Shown one piece after another: positions 7,634-12,203 of a DNA stretch of 12,203 nt. The notes beneath the pieces were generated by a model. It saw nothing but the letters and a program-made list of their open reading frames with translations. It was not told where the DNA came from and did no database searches. The DNA lies in NCBI GenBank assembly GCA_051744605.1, contig JBNJDE010000071.1:1-12203 (forward strand). Direction: 5' to 3'. Both the position numbers and the translations under genes were made by a program. Numbering within the stretch: the stretch's first letter is position 1; every line of letters begins with the position of its first letter. The DNA is from Halanaeroarchaeum sp051744605. GTDB taxonomy: Archaea > Halobacteriota > Halobacteria > Halobacteriales > Halobacteriaceae.

Positions 7634-9363
7634 CCGTCGGCGATCATCGCTCCGTCGTGGACCCGGTACCCGGCGTCCCGAAATGCAGCCACCGCCGCTT
7701 CGCTGTCGAGGTTCCCGGGTTCCCCCGGGAAAGTTTCGCTCGGGCTAGCCGCCTCGTCTTCGACGCCGTCTGGTTTCCACCGGCCGCCGACCGGGACGAT
7801 GGCCGGCGAGGCGAACCCGTCGAAGATGCGGTCGACGACGTCGCGTCGGTCGAGGAGAGTGGCCACACCCTGCCGGAATCGGGGGTCGTCGAGTGGGGAC
7901 TCCCGGACGTTGAAACCCACGTGGTAGAACGACCTGGCGGGGCCGGCGATCATCGTCGCCTCGCCCGAGCGGGCGATGTTCGAGACGAGCGACGCGTCGA
8001 TGGGGCCGGTCGCGTCCACCTCGTCGGCGAGCACGAGTTCGATGGCGGCCGCGTCGGACGGCGCGACGCGAAACGTCAGTCCATCGAACGCCGGGCCGTC
8101 GGTGAAGTGATCGTCGAACCAGGTCAGTTCCAGCCGTTGTTCTTCCTCGGCGTCCTCGAAGGCGAACGGACCGCACCCGACGGGGTCCGGGTTGGCCCAG
8201 CGGAGGGCTTCGGTCGAGGCTCCGAAAACCTGTATCCCACCGACGTCTGCCGGGTTCGCTTTCGGCTCCCACACGTGTTTCGGGAGGATCGGTAGTGTGA
8301 GAGCGCGGAAGGCGACCTCCCGAGAAGCATCGAACTGGATCGAGACCGTTCGGTCGTCGAGTGCAGTGACGGTGTCGACGAGTTCCGACCGCCCCCGGAA
8401 CATCGGGGCCGGAACCGGGTCCTCCATCGATCCCAATGCGGTGTCCGCGACGAACCGATAGGTGAACGCGACGTCGTCGGCGGTCACCGGTGTCCCGTCG
8501 TGCCAGACGGCATCCTCCAGCGTAATGGACAGGCGGTCACCATCCTCGGTCTCGGCCCACCCGAACCCGCTCGCCAGTCGGAGGTCTACCCCCGACGGCC
8601 GCGCGCGGACCAGTGGTTCGTAGAGGAGATCCGTGATCAGGCCCCGGTCTCTGAAGGAGAACGCGAGGGGGTTCTGATTCCGTGTGGGGCGGTCGTCGAT
8701 GATCGCGATGCGGACCGTCTCGACGTCGGCCTCCGCTGCAGGACGGAGCCCCAGCAGGTCACCGGCGGTCTGCAGCCCACGGCTCGGCCACTCCAAGATC
8801 CGGTCGTTGCGGATCGCGTGGACACTGTCCGGATGTGCGAGGACCATCATCGGGACGTGGTCCGTGACGGTGCTGAGAAGTTCGTGGACCGTCGCCGTCC
8901 GTTCGTCGCCGCGTTGGAGCCGCTGTCGTTCGAGCAGCGCAGTCACCGAAGAATCGACGTAGCCGAAGGGGTTTCGCCAGCCGGCCTCGTCGCCGTTGTC
9001 GGCGTGCAGCAGTGAACGGAGGTAATCCGGATCCAGGCCGCCCGGATGACGAGCGACGTAGAGATCGAAGGCCTGGTCGACGAGTACCGACTCGAGCATC
9101 TCCTTTATCGCCATCGGGACGATATCGGTCCGGACGCCGACGGCGTTCAGGTTCTCTGAGAGCGTTCGGGCGATGCGCATCGCGTAGGGGTCGTCGTCGG
9201 AGGGGGTCGTCTTGATGGTGAGGGACACCGGATCGGGGCCCGATTCCGGTGGTTGCCCGGTGGTCGGGTCGTCGTCCGTTCCGCCCGCCCCGATACATCC
9301 AGCCAGGGCCGTGGCCACCCCGCCGACGAACGCGCGCCGACCGACACGGCCACCGTGTCTCAT
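7630..9363 (-). CDS. Tat-lipoprotein solute-binding protein, SBP_bac_5 (dipeptide/oligopeptide) family, apparently circularly permuted
   Basis: A 577-aa protein. R9-R10 followed by an Ala-rich stretch and the lipobox LAGC (C23) indicate Tat export and lipid anchoring on the outer face. Residues 215-566 match the normal start and middle of the family: LITDLLYEPLVR, WHDGTPVTADDVAFTYRF, GCGPF, and DDPRFRQGVATLLDRRDVVD near 492-511. Residues 46-190, placed before this, match what normally ends the family: a second-lobe strand (SLTIKTTP), IARTLSENLNAVGV, then FDLYVARHPGGLDPDYL and NPFGY with the closing helices. The protein ends at AGYRVHDGAMIADG, just where the missing part would begin. No ABC permease or ATPase genes lie nearby. 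ATG 9363 appears leaderless from a TATA-like box at 9391-9395. The ligand is unknown; peptides are only the family default. Confidence 0.88.
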   Translation of the reverse strand: MRHGGRVGRRAFVGGVATALAGCIGAGGTDDDPTTGQPPESGPDPVSLTIKTTPSDDDPYAMRIARTLSENLNAVGVRTDIVPMAIKEMLESVLVDQAFDLYVARHPGGLDPDYLRSLLHADNGDEAGWRNPFGYVDSSVTALLERQRLQRGDERTATVHELLSTVTDHVPMMVLAHPDSVHAIRNDRILEWPSRGLQTAGDLLGLRPAAEADVETVRIAIIDDRPTRNQNPLAFSFRDRGLITDLLYEPLVRARPSGVDLRLASGFGWAETEDGDRLSITLEDAVWHDGTPVTADDVAFTYRFVADTALGSMEDPVPAPMFRGRSELVDTVTALDDRTVSIQFDASREVAFRALTLPILPKHVWEPKANPADVGGIQVFGASTEALRWANPDPVGCGPFAFEDAEEEQRLELTWFDDHFTDGPAFDGLTFRVAPSDAAAIELVLADEVDATGPIDASLVSNIARSGEATMIAGPARSFYHVGFNVRESPLDDPRFRQGVATLLDRRDVVDRIFDGFASPAIVPVGGRWKPDGVEDEAASPSETFPGEPGNLDSEAAVAAFRDAGYRVHDGAMIADG

Positions 9364-9390
9364 GATGACGAAAGTATGAAGTCCTGCGTG

Positions 9391-9395
9391 ATAAG
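9391..9395 (-). promoter_or_regulatory. TATA-like box for the solute-binding protein gene
   Basis: The minus strand reads GGCTTATCAC. Centred at 9393, it predicts a start near 9367, 4 bases before ATG 9363. It lies just after the stop of the upstream gene (9400), so the binding protein and PAP2 genes may form their own transcript. Confidence 0.35.
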
Positions 9396-9399
9396 CCCA

Positions 9400-10494
9400 T
9401 CACACCAGCCCGACGAGGGGGAGGGTTATGGCGAATAACCACAGGGTCGCCCCCGGCCCAACAGTGGGTCCGTCGGTCGACCCCGCAGCGGCGATGAGAC
9501 CGAGGGCGGTGGCGGCCGTCATCCGAACCGCGATGAGCTGCAGCGAGGGGTCGTAGACCCCCATCGCCATCCCATCGATGACCAGTGCGAGAGCGAAGCC
9601 GAGCGACGTCAGAACGGCCGCGGTGACGGGCGACGTGTCGGTCTCGACCCATCGAATCCAGTAGTAGGCGACGGTCGGCACCCCCACCAGGAAGAACGGG
9701 TAGAGGACCCCCACGATGGCCTTGGGCGGCGCGACGGCGAGGATGCCCTCGAGGGCGATCCCCGTCGATCGGACGCCGAGGTAGACCGCACCGGGCCCGA
9801 ACGCCGCCAGGTGGTTCCGAGAGACGCGTCTCCATCCGGCCACCACGGCGAGGGCGGCACCGACGAGCACCACCCGCTCCGGCGGGCTGTCGCGCTCGAT
9901 CACGGTCACGTCGTCGCCGGTGCTGAGATCCCGGACCACCCCGTCCCTGGCCCGATCGAGGTCCACGACGGTGTGACGGAGTCGGAACCAGTCCCAGTAC
10001 TCGCCGTGGGCCTGAATCGCCGACCACGAGCCGTCGAAACGACCGTAGATGCGGATGTGTTCACGCGTCCCGAGGTAGCGACCGTCCTCGAGCTGGAACT
10101 CCTCGCCCAGCCAGACGGATCCAGTTCCGTCGGCGTAGACCGCCGCATACCGGTCCGCACCCGTGGCAGCCCCCCATCGAGCGACCGAGTACGATTCACC
10201 ATCACCCTCCCGTTCGGCGTCGACCTCGTCCCAGTGCTGGGCGTCGCCCACGAGGATATCGCGCGTCTCTGCCGGGCTCTTGTTCACGTAGACGTTGATC
10301 GGGAGCGTGCGCGTCTCGACGTCGTGGGCGGTGCTGGTGTACGGCCAGAGCTGTGTCCCGTTCGAGACGTTGTACAAGCCCCTCACCTCGACTTCCCCTC
10401 GGCCGGACCCCGACTGATCGCCGGGGATCCCACCCGAGAGGACCAGCAGGGCGACCAGGGCCACGGCGACGAGCAACCACCACCCCCGTTCCAT
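9400..10494 (-). CDS. Haloarchaeal polytopic membrane protein with an LssY_C-like extracytoplasmic domain
   Basis: A 364-aa protein with an N-terminal membrane segment (5-22), a hydrophilic domain of about 180 residues (25-205) outside the membrane, then about five to six hydrophobic segments (207-220, 228-255, 258-281, 290-308, 318-337, 348-364). In the hydrophilic domain, PINVYVNKSP (65-74), GRYLGTREHIRIY (138-150), AIQAHGEYWDWF (159-170) and RLRHTVVDLDRARD (171-184) recall the LssY C-terminal domain, which elsewhere is often attached to PAP2 phosphatases. The match is by eye and distant. I know no characterised function. It is followed after 36 bases by the binding-protein gene and then by the PAP2 gene on the same strand. 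The ATG at 10494 fits a leaderless start from the TATA-like box at 10518-10526. It diverges from the Tat-lipoprotein pair. Confidence 0.8.
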   Translation of the reverse strand: MERGWWLLVAVALVALLVLSGGIPGDQSGSGRGEVEVRGLYNVSNGTQLWPYTSTAHDVETRTLPINVYVNKSPAETRDILVGDAQHWDEVDAEREGDGESYSVARWGAATGADRYAAVYADGTGSVWLGEEFQLEDGRYLGTREHIRIYGRFDGSWSAIQAHGEYWDWFRLRHTVVDLDRARDGVVRDLSTGDDVTVIERDSPPERVVLVGAALAVVAGWRRVSRNHLAAFGPGAVYLGVRSTGIALEGILAVAPPKAIVGVLYPFFLVGVPTVAYYWIRWVETDTSPVTAAVLTSLGFALALVIDGMAMGVYDPSLQLIAVRMTAATALGLIAAAGSTDGPTVGPGATLWLFAITLPLVGLV

Positions 10495-10517
10495 AGCGAA
10501 TGATGTCGTCGGGGACT

Positions 10518-10526
10518 GATAAATCG
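10518..10526 (-). promoter_or_regulatory. TATA-like box for the LssY_C-like membrane protein gene
   Basis: The minus strand reads CGATTTATC. Centred near 10522, it predicts a transcript start near 10496, two bases before ATG 10494, a typical leaderless haloarchaeal layout. Confidence 0.5.
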
Positions 10527-10560
10527 TCTGACCCCCACCCCCGAGTGCAGCAAAACTGTG

Positions 10561-10566
10561 TTATGA
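10561..10566 (+). promoter_or_regulatory. TATA-like box for the first Tat-lipoprotein gene
   Basis: TTATGA, centred near 10563, predicts a start at about 10589, exactly the ATG of the lipoprotein gene. With the opposing box at 10518-10526 it makes a compact divergent promoter within 94 bases. Confidence 0.4.
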
Positions 10567-10588
10567 CGTCCCCACGAACCGGCTATCG

Positions 10589-11212
10589 ATGCCCTCCATC
10601 ACCCGCCGCGAGGCCCTCGCCGCCGCCACGACGGGGCTCGCGATGCTGGCAGGCTGTACCGGTTCCGAGACGTCAGAAACGCGACGTGAGCCGGCCCCCC
10701 GCGAAGACCCGATTGACCACGAGTTCGTCCACGTCCGCGAACCGACCGCCACGCCGCTGTTCGTGCGAGACGATCGGACGACGACCCAGGACGAGCGGCG
10801 TGAACCGCGGGGTGGTGGCGACCATCTCGCAACCCCCGAGGAGGCCGACCAGTGGGAGTTCGCCGCCACTGACGCTGGCGAGCGGCTCCGGACGTTCACG
10901 GCGGAGACGGACTTCGAGACCGAGTCAGTGTTCCTCTACGCGACCCCGGTCGACGAGTGTCGCGAGATCCACCTACAGCAGGTAGCCGTCGACCCCGACG
11001 GGGACCCGCAGGTGGACTTCTGCCGGTCCACCAGGCCGGCCGACGTCGCCTGTTCGGCGGAGACCCTCCAGATGGTCGGGTTCGCCATCCGGTTGCCCAT
11101 CTCGGGCGAGCGGTCGAGCGGTTTCGGGACCGGGATGGGCAGTCGCTGTGACCGCCCGGAGCGACCGCCGGCCTTCGACGCGACGGTGACGGTCGAGGGG
11201 GGAGACGAATGA
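10589..11212 (+). CDS. Tat-lipoprotein of unknown function, four-cysteine exposed domain
   Basis: A 207-aa protein. ITRREAL (4-10) and the lipobox MLAGC (C23) give a Tat lipoprotein signal, so it is exported folded and anchored outside. Residues 24-95 are low-complexity, acidic and Thr/Glu/Arg-rich, like a surface tether. The folded part is about 96-203 and holds C124, C145, C155 and C187, which may form two disulfides in the extracellular space; VDECREIHLQQVAVD and RPADVACSAE are the most structured-looking stretches. No enzyme motif was seen and I do not recognise a named family. The stop overlaps the start of the next Tat-lipoprotein gene (ATGA), so the two are co-translated. ATG 10589 fits the leaderless promoter ahead of it. 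Confidence 0.85.
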   Translation: MPSITRREALAAATTGLAMLAGCTGSETSETRREPAPREDPIDHEFVHVREPTATPLFVRDDRTTTQDERREPRGGGDHLATPEEADQWEFAATDAGERLRTFTAETDFETESVFLYATPVDECREIHLQQVAVDPDGDPQVDFCRSTRPADVACSAETLQMVGFAIRLPISGERSSGFGTGMGSRCDRPERPPAFDATVTVEGGDE

Positions 11213-12203
11213 CCACGCGCCGCAGCTTTCTGGCCGGCGCCAGCGCTGCCGCCGTGGCCGGACTCGCCGGGTGCGCGCAGCTCGGTGGGCCTCGCGACGA
11301 GGACGCCCCCTCGATCGATTCGAGCGAGTTCCAGGACGGACTCCCGTCCCTCCCGACGACCGCCGCACCACTACCGATCACCATTCCCGCCTCGCTCGTC
11401 GACCCCCACCGGAGGCGGGGCCGGGAGCTCTTCGAATCGGTGCCCGCCGATCCCTCGATTCCGAACGAGGTCGTCGCCCGCGAGATCGACAGAGAGCAGG
11501 ACCGCGTCCAGCAACGCCTCGAATCGGGCAGCGACGCGACGTTCGAAATCGACGTCCTCCGAAACTGGCGATACGCCCGGGGAGATGCGGCGAACCTGCT
11601 CGGAAGCTATCGCGCGGCCACCGGGAGCGACGACGGCGAGACGGTCCAGGAGCGCCGGGCGACCGTCCGGGCGGACCTCGGGGCGTTCACCGCCGACCTC
11701 GAGTATCGAGCGAGCGATCCAATCGAGGGCATCCTCGTCTACGCCACCGTCGAAGACCTCCTCGAAGACGTCCGTCGCCAGGCTCGTCCCGAGCATCCCT
11801 ACCCCGAATCGCCGATCGACGCCGTCGAGCAGGCCGGACGGGCGGTCGAGGAGTGCGAGGATGCGGAGGCGGGTCTCGCCGACGCACGTGCCATCCACCA
11901 GCAGTACCTGGACCGTCGTGACGCGACGGAATCGCAGTGGTCGACGCTCATCGAGGGCACGCGGGTACTGTCGATCGCGACCGACACCACACGCCAGACG
12001 CTGGATGGCTATCAGGAATACGAGGCCGAGGCGGTCTTCGACCGCGACGTCGGCCGCGTCGCCGATCGGCTCTTCCGTGACGCGAGTCGGCGTGTCCAAT
12101 CCGGCGATGGCTCCATCGGAGAGTATCGTCGACGTGGCGACGGAGCGTTCGCCAGTGCGCTCCTGGAAGCCGGACGAGACCTGGCCGCGATGGCCGTCTA
12201 TCG
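11209..12203 (+). CDS. Tat-lipoprotein, helical, unknown function (C-terminus outside window)
   Basis: The frame is open for 331 codons from ATG 11209 to the right edge. TTRRSFLAGAS and the lipobox GLAGC (C22) form a Tat lipoprotein signal. After a short Pro/Ser-rich linker (to about residue 62), the rest is long, charged and rich in Glu, Arg, Ala and Gln with few glycines, suggesting an extended helical-bundle domain; C226 is the only other cysteine seen. It overlaps the previous gene by 4 bases and has a strong GGGGGGAG ribosome binding site (11197-11204), so it is expressed with it. No known family was recognised and no catalytic motif is visible. Its partner lipoprotein and the divergent membrane genes suggest a cell-surface role, but nothing more specific can be claimed. 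Confidence 0.85.
   Translation, partial: MTTRRSFLAGASAAAVAGLAGCAQLGGPRDEDAPSIDSSEFQDGLPSLPTTAAPLPITIPASLVDPHRRRGRELFESVPADPSIPNEVVAREIDREQDRVQQRLESGSDATFEIDVLRNWRYARGDAANLLGSYRAATGSDDGETVQERRATVRADLGAFTADLEYRASDPIEGILVYATVEDLLEDVRRQARPEHPYPESPIDAVEQAGRAVEECEDAEAGLADARAIHQQYLDRRDATESQWSTLIEGTRVLSIATDTTRQTLDGYQEYEAEAVFDRDVGRVADRLFRDASRRVQSGDGSIGEYRRRGDGAFASALLEAGRDLAAMAVY

Overview
The window looks like a piece of a haloarchaeal (class Halobacteria) chromosome. GC is high, codons favour G/C at the third position, the predicted proteins are very acidic, several exported proteins carry twin-arginine (Tat) signals, and many genes appear to be leaderless, with a TATA-like box about 26 bases ahead of the start codon. 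GC-rich coding also gives long open frames on the opposite strand of real genes, including one of 854 codons opposite the molybdoenzyme. These are not genes.

Layout. (1) 1-3429, minus strand: a respiratory-type set. A Bat/HTH_10-type regulator (2782-3429) is followed by a small Cys-free protein resembling a ferredoxin N-terminal domain (2386-2646) and then a Tat-exported molybdopterin oxidoreductase of the DMSO reductase superfamily, which runs off the left edge (1-2393). The order resembles the anaerobic dms cluster of Halobacterium. (2) 3430-5988, plus strand: a regulatory region with a near-perfect candidate operator over the TATA box, a possible 20-codon upstream ORF, and katG (catalase-peroxidase). 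katG is intact in frame except for one amber codon at 4681-4683. (3) 6038-6769, minus strand: a TrmO-family tRNA methyltransferase and an unannotated 46-aa protein with its own TATA box.

(4) 6842-10494, minus strand: three membrane or envelope genes. These are a polytopic protein with an LssY_C-like extracytoplasmic domain, a Tat-lipoprotein of the dipeptide/oligopeptide solute-binding (SBP_bac_5) family, and a PAP2-family phosphatase or transferase whose start overlaps the stop of the binding protein by 4 bases. The binding protein appears circularly permuted: the segment that normally ends the family fold comes first. (5) 10589-12203, plus strand, divergent: two Tat-lipoproteins of unknown function with overlapping stop and start, the second cut by the right edge.

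How they may work together: region 1 probably supports anaerobic respiration with an external oxidant, and katG would protect against peroxide if functional. Regions 4 and 5 are cell-surface genes. A soluble-ligand receptor with no transporter genes beside it, next to two membrane proteins of lipid-phosphatase-associated families, is the least explained combination in the window. No RNA genes, CRISPR arrays, insertion sequences or long repeats were seen.
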